Assembly: GCF_041260155.1 (NCBI RefSeq)
Contig: NC_091944.1
Location: 22,555,877-22,619,876 of the forward strand
Length of the DNA stretch: 64,000 bases
Direction: 5' to 3'
Origin: Ptychodera flava
Lineage: Eukaryota > Hemichordata > Enteropneusta > Ptychoderidae
Position numbers and translations under genes: made by a program. Each line of letters opens with the position of its first letter. Position 1 is the first letter of the stretch. The notes beneath the pieces are model-generated. The model saw nothing but the letters and a program-made list of their open reading frames with translations, had not been told where the DNA came from and ran no database searches. Shown piece after piece: positions 34,601 through 49,600 of this stretch.

Positions 34601-37600
34601 TTCGGCTTGTCAAGGACATAAATGGCAACACTTCTGATTCTACTGGTACCTTCCCATTGCAATCACTACATCCATTTCATAATTGTATTAAATAGTAACC
34701 GGAATACTAGAAAGCTGTGAAAATCATCTTTGTGCACTTTGCCACCAGTATGGTTTAAAGTAGGCCATTCATAAAATATGCCTATAAATTCCTCTCAAAA
34801 GAAGGTATTGACAGTTTTTAGCGGTGTGATAATCCTACACAGCTAAAAATCTGCAGCCATGTAATAAAACAGACATGTACTCATGTTGATGTGTGCAGTT
34901 GACACAATATTTTGTAATTTTTTCCTTGTAGCGTCTGTGAAAAGTTTGCTGTGCATTCCCAGCCTGAGAAAAAGGAAGCTTTCAAAAAACTGACGGACAG
35001 CTTCCTGAACTCACCGCTATCTTCAGGAGAAAGTCATACCAAGGTACAGCTCTATAGATGTGTATTCCACAGTTGCTTGTTGCTTGCTAGCAGGCCTCTG
35101 TAACCATATTGCAAGAATACGCACATATAGCCAAGCTTGCAAACCAGTGTGCGAAATTAAGAGAAAATAGCTTCAGGTCATAAGGACCTGCACCAAGCCA
35201 AAGCTTCAGGTCCTTACAGAAAACTGCCGGTCCTCAATAAATGCTGTTGTTAATGCTGTTGTTAACGACCATTAAAGTCAACACTCTCTCGACTATAATT
35301 ACTATATATGCTTTTGAATGTTGTAATATTTAATTTTTCATGTCCTTTTATCAATACAAAAGGACTATTGTTCACATAGATTGCAGAATAGAGTAAGTTA
35401 ATGCATCATTCAGCAGCTATATGATCTGGAATCTGAAAAAGATCACAGCCCTCATCTTCCTCACTGTCATGCGCACACATTTATCAATGTTTTTCCACCA
35501 TGGGAGGGGGGGGGGGGGACTACGGGACTAACAGGAGAATTTGACCTTTTTTTTGGCAATGCCAAATCCCCCACTTTCGGACCATAAAGTGATGTAAAAC
35601 ACCCAGGGGCCGGCGAATACAGGCTCATGCACTGACTACGTGTGGGTGATGAAAGCAAGACATTTTGTCTCTCAGTCTATGGGAGATGATGTTCTCTATA
35701 TGGCTGTGTAAAATTGTACACTACACCAGGGCATGTGATATTGTGATTTGAAAATGCTTGGCGAGCTGAAAATCACTTCTGAAATTAGCCAACGTGAGTG
35801 GTAGAGGAGTGAGTGAATACCCTAGTACCCTGAAAACGGTCATGAGTAAGGGGAGTGTGTGAATAATTTTATGCAAACATTGATCACTACGTCTTTTTTA
35901 ATTGTAATGTAAAACAGAAGGAAGAAAATACTTGGTATGTATTTTGATATGACGTATGGCTTACTTTCAAAATTTTTCAAAAATTAATGTGCTTAAAAAT
36001 GTGGCCTCTGTTGCATTCGTGAAGAAACAGGTGAAGTTATACTTTTAATTAAAAGGACAAGTATCGTAACTTTTTTCTCGATTATAGAAATTGCAGACAA
36101 CATGAATGGCACACGTTGCCACTCGCGGAAATGAATGCATATTTTCTGATTGAAAAGTTTTCACTGAGCGATTGCTGGGTCTCATCGCCTTTTAAAAGGA
36201 TTCTGAAAAGTTTGACAGACACTCTATACTGCTGAAAACGATCGCGACACGACCAGTTAATGATACCGTAAAATATTAAAAGACGTAATTTTTTGCGATA
36301 TTTAGGCGTAGAGCCCAGGATGACGGTGAGTTTTGCATGCCTGTCGTAAAACGGTATACATCGAAACAATTTGAAGCCCTCAGCCTCTGAGAGTATACAC
36401 GACAAAACTGTTACATGATAAGGCCGCTCTGTTTTATAAAATGTACACTTGTTATCACGACGATATATTGTGCTAACAGTCGGTCTTGTGAACTTTGGTT
36501 GAAGACCAATGAGCAAGCAAGATGTTCTAGTGGTCCAGAAACAAACGTAGCGAAACGTGAACTTGACTGTCGACTGCAGGTAGCACTATTGGGCTGTCGT
36601 GTAACATCTTATCTTTGTATTGTGCGTAGTTCAAAATCATGGAGGTAAAAAAATATCTCCATGTTCAAAACCAAATATGTTTAGGCAACAGCACTGTACT
36701 CTCAGTAGGTTTTTGTCTTAAACTCATCTATGAACAGTTTATGTTTTGAACGCGTATATTGAAAATCAAAGCAAAGAAAACGGAGTCAGTTTGATAAAAG
36801 CATTGTTGCACCAAAATAAATCCATTCCATTGCTAGAATGTGCATGCACGGACGTAATTCATACTGATCTGAATGTAATCAGCTGCACTGTGCTATGCGC
36901 CTCGATCGGAGAGATTAGACTCCGTAAATGTAAAACGTCGAAAGACAAAAAATTACTATGTTGCGACATTGTCACCCCTTCCCCGTCTGGCGTACCATAG
37001 ATCGAATTCCCCAGTACCAGGACACGAAGTGCGATCAATATCCCGTCTTGCCCTGCACTCGCACGGTGGAAATCATTGATAGGTGCATGACATTCAAGTC
37101 TGAATCATATGATTCAAAGTTAGTCACTATCTGCATCTGTTACAGGTCTTGACGGAGAAATTTTCATCATCTATTCCAAATTCCAGTCGGTCATAAGGAC
37201 CGACATGTTGCTAAAAACTTTCGGCCCGACGAGAAATCTGTCGGTTCGGACCGTCAGACCGACGTTAATTTCGCACACTGTTGCAAACTGATAAAAATAG
37301 TACTTCATCAAAGTGATATCTGGAAAATGGTATTTTAGACCTCAAAAGTTCTTGAAAATTGCTGAAAAAGTCCTTAAAATTCAGTGACTTTGAGCATATA
37401 GACCCGTGTGTGGAATCGAATTGGCACTACCGGTAACCACCATAAAACTTGTCAGTTTAGCTAGTGTGCCATTTTAGTTAAGTTAGCAGTAATCAAGGGT
37501 TCACTTAATTCAACATTTCTGTACATTAACAATTGTCAAAGTGTTTTATTAGCTAAATTGCGAATCCACTTATTCAATGAAAATTCTCACTTTGACAAAA

Positions 37601-40600
37601 AAGCATACAGTTAATTTAAAGTGTTTCACAGTATATGTCATGGTTATGTCATTTAAAACCATGCATGTGCAGTGTGTGAGTTATTTACATGCCATATGCC
37701 TGTGCATCCACTGCAAAAATAGAGAACCCTTTCAAGTGTTGCTTTGGTATTTGGTGTTTAAAAGGAAAACAGGTCAAAGAGTTCCCATTTTTCAAATTGG
37801 AGTGTGTGAAGAATTTTCAGTCATTGTAACGGCAACAATAACATGGCAATCATGAACTTGATCGACAGACCGATGTCCATTATGGCTTGTTGTCCCTGCT
37901 TCTGAATCTTTCTGATTCACCGGTCAACCACTCATTTCAAGAGAGACAAGCAACCCCAAAGCAAGGTATGTATGGTTTTTGTTTATGTTCTAGGAATGAT
38001 GGTCACATGTCAGTAACTTTGAATGAGCTGTTTACAAGTGTATCACATGGGCAAAGAGTCAATTTTCTGAGATTTTTCAATCCTTTATTACATAAAAGAA
38101 GTTGTAAACAGGTCTTGTAAGACTCTTTGAATAGGTCAGTTACCAGGATACTACCTTCGTTTACTTGTTTTAGCATGGTTTTGAAATGGATAGATAGATA
38201 AATAAATAGATAAATATATATCTAAATAAACAAACAAATAAATGTATGAATCAATGGTACTAAGTCTACGCTAGACAGATTAAATCGTCAAGTCATTGTA
38301 TACTCACAAATATATCAAGAATTATCTTTAGGAAAAATATCTTGAAAGTAAGTGTTCCTCAAAAATATGACAGAAGTACTCACACAGCCGTGCTTGTCTT
38401 GGCCAGGAGGAATACATACATGTGTGTATACTTGTATAATAGATTCTTGTCACTTGAAATAAATGACATCAAAATGGGAGAACTTCCACCCTTACAGTAC
38501 ATGTATGTTTGTACTTGCATATTTCTCTTGTGCAATCTGCAGCTATTGCTTTCCAGTGTGTCCACTGTCCTAGCTTCACATTCAGAGTTAAGTCAGTCAT
38601 AACAAACTTAATGAATTGAGTACTTGTGTTTCTTTTTGGGATAGATATCATTTTACTGTATACAGGTAATTTGTGTTTCCCTATCTGATAATAGATAATT
38701 GAATTAGTAAAGATCACGGCTACAACTCGGAGTTCATAACAATTTCAATATCAGCATTACGACATTTTAAATTTTCAGCCAAAGAAGATGCCACCGTGTT
38801 TGTGGACCTAGCAAAATTGTCGTAACAGTCTTGGCTTTAAATTTCATCATGAAATTCAGGACCCTCATCTTAAAAGTCTTTGAATTAAATATTTTCATGC
38901 TGTCTCCAAAGAACTTGAAACATGTGCAATCACAGTAATGCCATATTTGTTATTAAAATTCATTGTTTTATTTTCTCATTAGAAAAAGATGAGTTTGACT
39001 GGGGCAAGTATCTTCTAGAAGGCATTGAAATTCCAAGATATTATCACTATTCCTCTGATGAGGTATGTATGGCAGGGATACATAACATTGTTTATTTGAA
39101 CAACCATGATTTGATTTGCTCTGGACATTTCTTGATGTCAAGGGTATAAAAGTCAATGAAGAAAATTGTTGAAAATATGCTGCATGTAACTTTTGATGAT
39201 GTTCTCACCATTTTTGTTTCTAAGTCAACCACAGTTGGTTATTGTACTTCTGAAAGCATGTTTAGAGACACAGTATTCAGCTTGTCAACTCAGTCTATAC
39301 ATGTGTAAACTGCATTACCATACAATAACCACCCATTTTACACATGTAGGCGCTGTGTTGGCAAGCTAAATAGTTTGCAATGCTATGTATTTTTGGGAGT
39401 AGAATGAGAACTTGCCATTGAAATACAAAAACAAAAACAGTGAATAAAAATAATCAAAAGTTACAGCTAGGCCAAAGTAAGTAAATTCTTTGTTTTGCGT
39501 CCACTCTAAATGGGAAAAGGTACACGTCTAAGCGGCTGAAAAACACACACAAGAAAATTAACACAATGTAATTTGATTGCAGCAAATAAAAAATTGATTT
39601 AGTTCAGAAAAGCTAAGCGGCCATGTCCTAAAATTTCCTATTCAAATACACTGTGTGTGTTTTTTATGAAAACCTTAAAAACTTAAGCGGGTTGGGACGC
39701 AAAACAAAGAATTTAATTACTCTGGCCCTACTGACCTTTAAGCCTTTCACCACCATGGTTTGTCCCAAATCCATTGTTTTCTATGGTAAAGTTGGACCTG
39801 TATACAGGGAACTGGGGGTGAAAGGGTTAAGCATTTTGTTTTTATAGGTAGCTTAATGGTTTAGGATCCCACAAACTTTTCTAAAATCTAGTATGACTGC
39901 ATTGATATACTAAAAACAATCACCTGGTTACTACCTTAACAAAGGCAAAGTGTAAGATAAATCATTGAAGATAAAAAAGCTGATATTTCAAATATTGACC
40001 TGTCAAATTGAAAACTATTATGGGATGTGTTCACGTGTAAGAATGTCACATTGAATATAACGTTCATATCGGTGACCTTTGTCATACCATAGGATTGGTC
40101 AGATGACGAGGCAACCTCTCAACAGCCTGCAAATGACACAGGAATTAAGGACGCCCAACCAGAGGAGGTTCCCAGAGCCCTTGAGTTGGCTGGCAGCCCA
40201 TTGCATTCTGGGAAAGAGTGGATTGCCCAGAATGTCATGGTGCAATACTGGCATGGAGAGGTTGAGAAAGGAATGTGGAGTTCTTACCCAGCCAGCAACA
40301 TTGGCAGAAAATGGTAAGGAGTTAAATTGAGTTATAGTATGATACTATGTATCCTCTCTCAGCAAGGAATTGAGCTGTAATGCTCTTGAAATTTCTTTCT
40401 GTAAGGCCTACATAGGTATGTGAAATATAAAAAAAAAGGTGAGTTGATGAGGATTCCTGTATGTTGGCAGCATACCCTATCATGCCTAGAGGACATACTG
40501 CTCCCCTTCTCCTTACTCTCTCTCTTTAAATCTGATGGTGTCTTTCATTATTACTCCAAGTCCTTCAAACTCTCTCCCATGCAATATCTGTCCATCCCTT

Positions 40601-43600
40601 CAGCCATTTTGCCTTTTTAACTCCATCCAGTGAAAATTTCATGAAACTTTGAAGAAAGATGTGGAAAATTCGCTACTGGAAAATTAGGTATTCCCGACTC
40701 AAATCTGATTGCTGCCAGGTGAATTTTTATTTCTAAGTATTATGTATTTTTTTAGTTTTTCCCTTGTTTTCAGCTGGAACTTTGCCGTTCATAGACAGTT
40801 ATATTTTCCACCTTCTGCCTATTTTCTACATTCCTATTGACATGGCATTTTCAGAAGATTTTCTTATCTTAACTAAATTTTTTTTTCTGCAGGGAGAAAC
40901 ATCTGTATGAAACGCAGCCTTTCTTCCAGCTTGGTACAAAAACGATGATGACCGAAGCACAGATTGTCAGAGAAACCATATGGTATGTCAGGAGTAAGAC
41001 TTTTCTTCATGTGTATTATCAAAGTAGCTGGCAGACGTTTCATCTGCTAACAAGATCCATGCAAATGTCGTCTACTTTGTTATAGGACAAAAAAGACCTG
41101 AAATGTTCAGTTATTTTATCCAAAGTGAACTGGTGTTGAAATTATTTTCTAACTTTGGACCTACTATTAAGGAGAATGATGAGACCGTAGCATATCAGTG
41201 ATCAGGCTAGACCATAGTAAAACTAGGTGTTGTCCTACAGAGTGTGTTTCTATTTGTAAACGGTACCCAAAGACCAGCATATTGGGCCAGTGTTGTCTCA
41301 GGTGTACCAGAAGTAGATACAGCAAGCACATTTATCCTCTTGTCAACAGCATTGTCACCACTCTGTAGTTTCAAATTTCTCCGTACCATTTGTTGTCAAA
41401 TAGCTACCACTGCCAGGCTAAGCTGTACACACACATACCACTGTTCACAATGAAGCTTGATTTAAACTTTCTTCAAACAATTCATTTGCAGGTTATTTTG
41501 TGGTGCAACGGATGGCTTTGTGTACAAACTCCAAGACGGTAGAATAAGATGCAATCCTGAGATCCAAGTATCTCATTTGACACCAGTAAGTCATTAGTGT
41601 CTGAAGCTTTGTAATTGCCGCCAAGTGTGTGCATATCAGTGCATTATGATGTCACAAATTTTGATGTTATAAATATTTGAATACATTGCAATATTACCCC
41701 TTAAATGTTGTTCCATTGTGTGATTTTTAGCCATTAATAATTTGATTTCTGATGATAAGAGGATTCTGATTTGTTCAGACCCAAGAGATCAAAACTAAGC
41801 TAACATATTTGAAAGATATTTCATTTAGCTTTAGTATTATTGTGTTGTTGTTTTTGTTGTGAAATGTCAATTCCAATTTGCGCTGGGACATATCAAAGTA
41901 CCCAGTAATGAGGTTTTTATATCTCCCCATTGTTCACTGTTTTGAACCACTGTATTCGATCGTAGAGCACCAAAATTGTATTGTTGGTTTTCTCCACTAT
42001 AAAGGCATAGTAAATGTCTGTTTTGGTTTTCTAGAATTGATTCCAAAACTTTTGAATGGACAAACATTACCATTGCTGTGATTTTAGTGTCCTACATACA
42101 TGTATGTGAGTGTAGACTGAAAGATCTCTATGCATGCAAGCAAGTGGGGAGAGTAGAGAGTGCCCTCAGGCGACCGATCTTTCAGTCTAATGTGATTGCT
42201 ACTTTTTGGGTTTCTTCTTACACAGAATGCCCTGTACAGTCTATTGAATCAATTTGTGAGGTTTGGCCAGATGATGTATCACTTGCGTGGGTTCATTGAG
42301 GACACTATCTGCAGTCCAGGTAGCCATCAAGACAGCGACCACAGGATGTCGCAGACCATGCAGGCGTTTGCATCCTCCATGTCAAAGTTCCTGCAGAGGG
42401 AGTTCCAGACCCAGCTGTGTAAGATAGAGAAACAAGTCATGGAACAGGGTAAGTAAGATAGAGAAACAAGTCATGGAACAGGGTAAGTAAGATAGAGAAA
42501 CAAGTCGTGGAACAGGGTAAGTTAATGGCATCCCTGAGCGATATATTAGGGCCATACTTAATGTGGTAGGAAAATACTTGCTAACAGTACTTTTAGTTCT
42601 CTCACCCCATACTCAGCCCACCCTCGCTATTTAAAATAACAGGGGTGTATGTAGCCAAGCCTGGTGGTGAAAGAGCAAAAATTTACATAGAACATAACTT
42701 TTGGAATACATGGATAATAGTGTTGAATTGTTTTCCAGCCTTGCTTACATTATTACATTAAGGGGCTGTGTTATTGGTAATTGTACCTGGCAGCATAAAC
42801 TTCTGTTTTTCCACATTTCTAGTGAACTAGTTGCACTTTAGAACATAATTGACATGATCAGTCTAGGTATAAGACTAAAGTACCTGTAAAATTCAACTTT
42901 ACGGGATTATTCACTCAATGATGATAATTGTGAACCCTCCAGTATAAGAGTGTAACCCTTCTGTGATGAACACTACAATGACAATATATCACGTACTAGA
43001 AAAATTAATACACCTTAGTCTGCATGGTGTATATTTATCACTTTACCTACAGGTAGTCACTCTATTGCAAACCTATTTAACCTTTTCACCACCATGGTTT
43101 GACCCAAACCCATTGTTATCAGTAGTGATAGTGGACCTGTTTATGGGGAATAGGGGTGGACAGGTTAAAGGGAACATTTCTTGACATTGAACAGTCTTAC
43201 AAGTTTTGTCAGTTTTGCCAAAGTACATTAGCTAAGGTGGGCATTTATCTTTTCATTGAAGGAGTGTTGATGAAAGTTTATGTAGTGTAGGAACCTCTAA
43301 CTTTCAAGAGTTCAATGTGGAACCACACGGCCATTTTTGTGAATTATGTAAAAAATTCTCTGAGAAATGAGCAAAAACATTATTGCATTTCATAAGATGT
43401 AACCACTTAAAGGCCTGTGTTAGGTGTCAGATTGTCTTGCCAGGAAATGGCTAGATTACAATTACAATGGAAAACAAAAGGCTTCGACACCATAATCTTA
43501 TTACACACTAGAACAAACCTGATCTTGGGGATCGAGTCCCCTTCCCTTAATGCATCACATTCATCAGGCAAACTTGTAGAGAATTTTACGAATGCATAAA

Positions 43601-46600
43601 TTTTTACGCGTGAAAGACTGACGATAGCCTTGTTTCCTTCTAATCTCAGAGCAAAGTGTCACTTTGATTGAACTCAAGGAGAGATTATTTTGTGAGTTGG
43701 AGCAAGTCTCTGCCCTCCATGAGATTTACGAAATGGGTGTTGTCGATAGCAACGGAAACGCTGCCGTTCTTCTCACAACCATGTATGATAAAATATTACT
43801 ACTGCAAACCAATACAATGGAAGCTGTTGATAAGAGAAAGGTGAGCTGGTGTATCTACGTTTACTGTTTTGGTATTGTTTATTTAGTGTTTACGTTCAGT
43901 GTATCAACTATATATAATTTCTTTCATAATTTCTTTTTTATATCCATAAGTGCAAGAAAGTACCTGATATGGGCCCATCTGTGACAATCGATTTGCATAA
44001 TCCTAGTAAAATGACTTCATGTCCAGATATCAAATTATTTGTCAACAATAACAATGCCTGTAACATATTATTGTCACTGACAATAGGATTGTCAACAATA
44101 ACAATATCATTATCGAGAAAAACGTATGCACATCAAAGCAACATATTGAACATGGTGGTCCAGTTAATTTCTTTTTAATAGTTATGATTTTGTGGTCGAG
44201 AGAACAGTGTGTCATTTTGTTGAGTGGACATGAAATAATTATTGATGTATTTTGTGTATTTGTAATTGAGTACTTTCAGCACATCCCAAATCACTCAACA
44301 CATCTGACTATGGTACATAGACACGTTTAACCTTGGCATTGAATATACTGGTATCTATTCAGTGCGGAGAGTTGGATACGAGTGTTCTCTCATTCTCACC
44401 GTATTCTGTACTTCTTGACAGGTTTGTTTGATACTTGGCCTATTCATACAGTCTATCAGACCGTATCTGGAAATTATTGATGGTTGGATCAGCAATGGCA
44501 CCCTCACAGATCCAGCTAATGAATTCATCATATCCAGGTAATCCACACATGAAAATTTTCCAAAGGTGCTTCCATTATATTGATTTATGTTCAACAAAAA
44601 TGCTCTGAAGCAACGTGATCTAAAATGTTAATTCAATTTCATTTGGTTAATAAAAGTTTTGTAAGTTCTTACAGCCAAGAAAAAGATTCTGAAACGTTTA
44701 AATCATAGATAATACTTGCTGTACCCAACAGGTGAGCTAGATTGAAATAGCGCCACAAGTGTTCTTGTACAGGTATACTTTTGTTTATACCATGAAATGA
44801 TATATTCACATTTAAAATTTGGTTTCATTGAAATTCTAGGGGAAATAAAAACTTTTTTATCACTATGTGCAAACCTTCAGAAAAGGAAAGTCTTGCCATA
44901 AAAAATAATTAAGAATGTCATTATCAATGGAAACTGTTCTTGTTGTCAGGAACAAAGAGGTCAAAACAGAGAGTTGTGATTTCTGGGAGAAAGGTTACAC
45001 CTTCCACAGTATACCGGCTGAACAACAAGATACTGAAAGCAAGGACCAACAGGTCTCTGCTCCAAGTCAGCAAGAAGTACAGGATGTTGAAGTAGGCATT
45101 CCTGGGTTTCTGGAGCCAATACTGTACAAGATTGTACTGGGTGGAAAATCAATGGATCTGTTGGACAGCCTGCGTAGATTAACAGGCACCGCTGTTGAAA
45201 AATCACAAGGTGAGTGAAAATCAGAGATAGAGGTTATTTATGAAGTCTCAATTTTATGACATTTATTACACATTATTGTCTAGCATGCTCAGTGCTGAAT
45301 GGTGATAGAAAAGAGTATTTGGAGAGGCATTTCTTCAAAATGCTAAAGTTTGAATAGTTTACTTCCCAGTAATTTGTGTATTAATTTTTAGTGTATTTGT
45401 GAATTCCTTTGTCTATTCGGTGTGAGTATTTTTTTTCTGACAGAGAGAATCATCTTGTCATAAAACTTGCCGACAATGCATGACTATTGGATAGCTCTCA
45501 ATGCATGACTCTTGGGTTGCCTTCAATGTATGACCCTTGGGTTGCCCTCATTAAAGACCCTTTGGTTGCCCTCATTAAAGACCCTTTGGTTGCCCTCATT
45601 GTAGGACTCTTGGGTTGCCCTCATTGTAGGACTCTTGGGTTGCCCTCAATGTATGACCCTCGGGTTGCCTTCAATGTATGACTCTTGGGCTACCCTCATT
45701 AAAGACCCTTGGGTTGCCTTCAAACTATAACCTTTAGTCGGCTGAAAATATGGTTTGACCCTAAAAAAATTGCTACAAAAGGTTTCTCAACGGTTTTTGA
45801 TAGAGTCAAATGTGTTTAATAACATACTAAAAGTCTACCAAAATCTGACCACCGGAAACGCGTCATTTTCAAGATGGCGTCCAAGATGGCCGCCATATAC
45901 TTAAAATGGCCATAACTATACCAAAAAAAATTGCTACAAAAGGTTTCTCAACGGTTTTGATAGAGTCAAATGTGCTTAATAACATAGTAAAAGTCTACCA
46001 AAATCTGACCACCGGAAACGCGTCATTTTCAAGATGGCGTCTAAGATGGCCGCCATATACTTAAAATGGCCATAAAAAACTTAAATATTAAACCTAGACT
46101 AGTGATGTCTGTGTCTACCACCATGTTTTAGTGGTTTAGGAATCCAACTATCATATCTAGATTATAGGCAAGTGGTCATAAGTCCCATAATTTGCATATT
46201 TGTACATGTATTAAAAATAATCACTGTCACATTCTTCGTCCAGAACATGTTGCTCATGTGGATTTTCACAATTTCCGAGGTTAGGTAGTAAAGGGAAAGC
46301 AACTCCACACATCGTTCATATTTTGGGTGTTTGCGTTTTGTGTATGAAATTGTGTATAATATAAGTGTATGTCATGTTTGGCTGTTTTAAGAAAAGTGTT
46401 GCTTAGCCATGGTGAGACGTATCCGTAATCTACGTGTCTTGATGTTACTCCACACTGGAGTGGAGAGACAAGTGTGACACTGCGATCCGTTGGCGCTGCA
46501 TTTCGAAAACAGAGTTTTCTTGATCAGTCGCTTGAAATTCATTCTTGATGGTGAGACGTGTTGAATGGTTGATTGTTTTTATTTGGTAGTATATTGTTCC

Positions 46601-49600
46601 ACTTACATTTGGTGTTCAAGTAGTTAAGCTAGAATGTCTACTGGTTGGTCTTGTTGTGTTTGTGTAGGTTCGTGTGAACCTGAGTTCGAGCTGTCGTCGC
46701 TTTTGTGAAGTCTGGCACTTATAAGTGTATTGCCTATATTTCTGTTCCTTCTATATGCGATTATTGGTTGATTTTGGAACAGTTTTTATTTAGTGTTTCG
46801 TCTTTTTCAAGTTCATTTCAGTTTTCTGTCAAGGCTTGCTTGATTTTTGTCATTTCGATGTTACGGGCTATATGTTGTTATGAAGACTACTGTACAAAAT
46901 ACAAGATAGCTCTGCTAAAAATAATCTTTAAAAACAACACATTTGAATTAAACGATGAATTCTACCGGCAAATATGGGATGCTCTATGGGGTCTCCCTCG
47001 TCGCTGGAAATAGCAGATATTACATTTCACGAGACAGAAATGAGAATAATACAGAAAACACAAACAACAAATGCCGACCTGGCTGAGGTTCAGGGACGAT
47101 GTTTTCCTGATTTTGATCGGAACACAACACGAACTCAATGAATTCATATCAAACATCAACAAAATGCATCCTATTTTCAAATTTTCGTTTGAAAACTCCT
47201 CTCAAGAAATCACATATTTAGACCTGACTATCTACAAAGGTCGTCGATACAACAAAAAGAACATTCCCAACACCAAGACACACTTAAAACCAACAGATAC
47301 ATTCCAGTTCTTACAAAGAAACTCATGCCATCCGGCAGCAACATTCAAAGGTCTGATCAAAGGTGAAACATTATGAACATCAGAACATGCAACAACGAAA
47401 CCGATTTTACAGAGAAAGTCACACAATTTAGTGAAAAATTACAAGACCGACAATATAAAAATACCGCAATTATACGGTGTCCATCACATTTGATCTGAAT
47501 TGGTACATACCAGTATGGGTACCAAAGATCAACAATAAATGTTGTTTCTATATATCAGTGCAGGAAAATTCCAAGTTGATGTTATGACAATGATTTCTGC
47601 ACAGTACAGCCAGAAAAACAACAAGAAATATATAAACCATAAAAACAAGAATGACAAAAGTAAATAACGTCTGAAACTTTAGGTACTGGAGGTCAACTTT
47701 AGCAACATGCATAGCAAAAACAGCTAGTCCCTCTTAGTTTGAGCAGGTCTGTTAATATGTGACAGTTCAAAAACAATGACAGGAAATGACTCAAGGTCAG
47801 TGGAGTAGCCTGTTTCAGTCACTGGCATGCCACCACTCCTACATATTTGCAGGATTTCCCTTTTTCTTACCTCATTTGCACATTTTTGACGTCCATTTGA
47901 AGAACGTCACGTCTCAGCCCCTGCATCTACCCTGTACACCAAATACTGAGATGATAGCTTTGGCGGTAAGGGAGCTTTTGCGTGTGACGGACATACATCC
48001 GCACTAACATACCCACATACATACATACATAGAGACACACAGACGCCACCGACTCACCATAAAAGCTGTTTTTGTTATTTATGTACATACCAAATATGAG
48101 CTAAAAATGAAATAGAACGCATTATCAGAGAAACAGATCATAAAAGCAGAAAAAAACAGCTTGAACAACAAAAAGAAAGAAAGAACGCCACTAACAATAC
48201 AGTAGCCTTCATAACAACATATAGCCCGTAACATCGAAATGACAAAAATCAAGCAAGCCTTGACAGAAACTGAAATGAACTTGAAAAAGACGAAACACTA
48301 AATAAAAAACTGTTCCAAAATCAACCAATAATCGCATATAGAAGGAACAGAAATATAGGCAATACACTTATAAGTGCCAGACTTCACAAAAGCGACGACA
48401 GCTCGAACTCAGGTTCACACGAACCTACACAAACACAACAAGACCAACCAGTAGACATTCTAGCTTCTCTACTTGAACACCAAATGTAAGTGGAACAATA
48501 TACTACCAAATAAAAACAATCAACCATTCAACACGTCTCACCAATCAAGAATGAATTTCAAGCGACTGATCAAGAAAACTGTGTTTTCGAAATGCAGCGC
48601 CAACGGATCGCAGTGTCACACTTATCTCTCCACTCCAGTGTGGAGTAACATCAAGACACGTAGATTACGGATACGTCTCACCATGGCTAAGCAACACTTT
48701 TCTTAAAACAGCCAAACATGACATACACTTATATTATACACAATTTCATACACAAAACGCAAACACCCAAAATATGAACGATGTGTGGAGTTGCTTTCCC
48801 TTTACTACCTAACCTCGGAAATTGTGAAATCCACATGAGCAACATGTTCTGGACGAAGAATGTGACAGTGATTATTTTTAATACATGTACAAATATGCAA
48901 ATTATGGGACTTATGACCACTTGCCTATAATCTAGATATGATAGTTGGATTCCTAAACCACTAAAACATGGTGGTAGACACAGACATCACTAGTCTAGGT
49001 TATGGCCATTTTAAGTATATGGCGGCCATCTTGGACGCCATCTTGAAAATGACGCGTTTCCGGTGGTTAGATTTTGGTAGACTTTTACTATGTTATTAAG
49101 CACATTTGACTCTATCAAAAACCGTTGAGAAACCTTTTGTAGCAATTTTTTTTGGTATAGTTATGGCCATTTTAAGTATATGGCGGCCATCTTGGACGCC
49201 ATCTTGAAAATGACGCGTTTCCGGTGGTTAGATTTTGGTAGACTTTTACTATGTTATTAAGCACATTTGACTCTATCAAAAACCGTTGAGAAACCTTTTG
49301 TAGCAATTTTTTTTGGTATAGTTATGGCCATTTTAAGTATATGGCGGCCATCTTGGACGCCATCTTGAAAATGACGCGTTTCCGGTGGTCAGATTTTGTA
49401 GACTTTTAATATGTTATTAAGCACATTTGACTCTATCAAAATCCGTTGAGAAACCTTTTGTAGCAATTTTTTTGGGGTAAGGTCTTTTTTTTTCATAAAT
49501 GCAGCTGACTATAACCTTGGCTTGCCTCAGTGTATGTCCCTTTGGTTGCCATCAATGTGTTCCCTCAATTTGTAAGCTTGGTTTGCCCTTAATGTATGGC

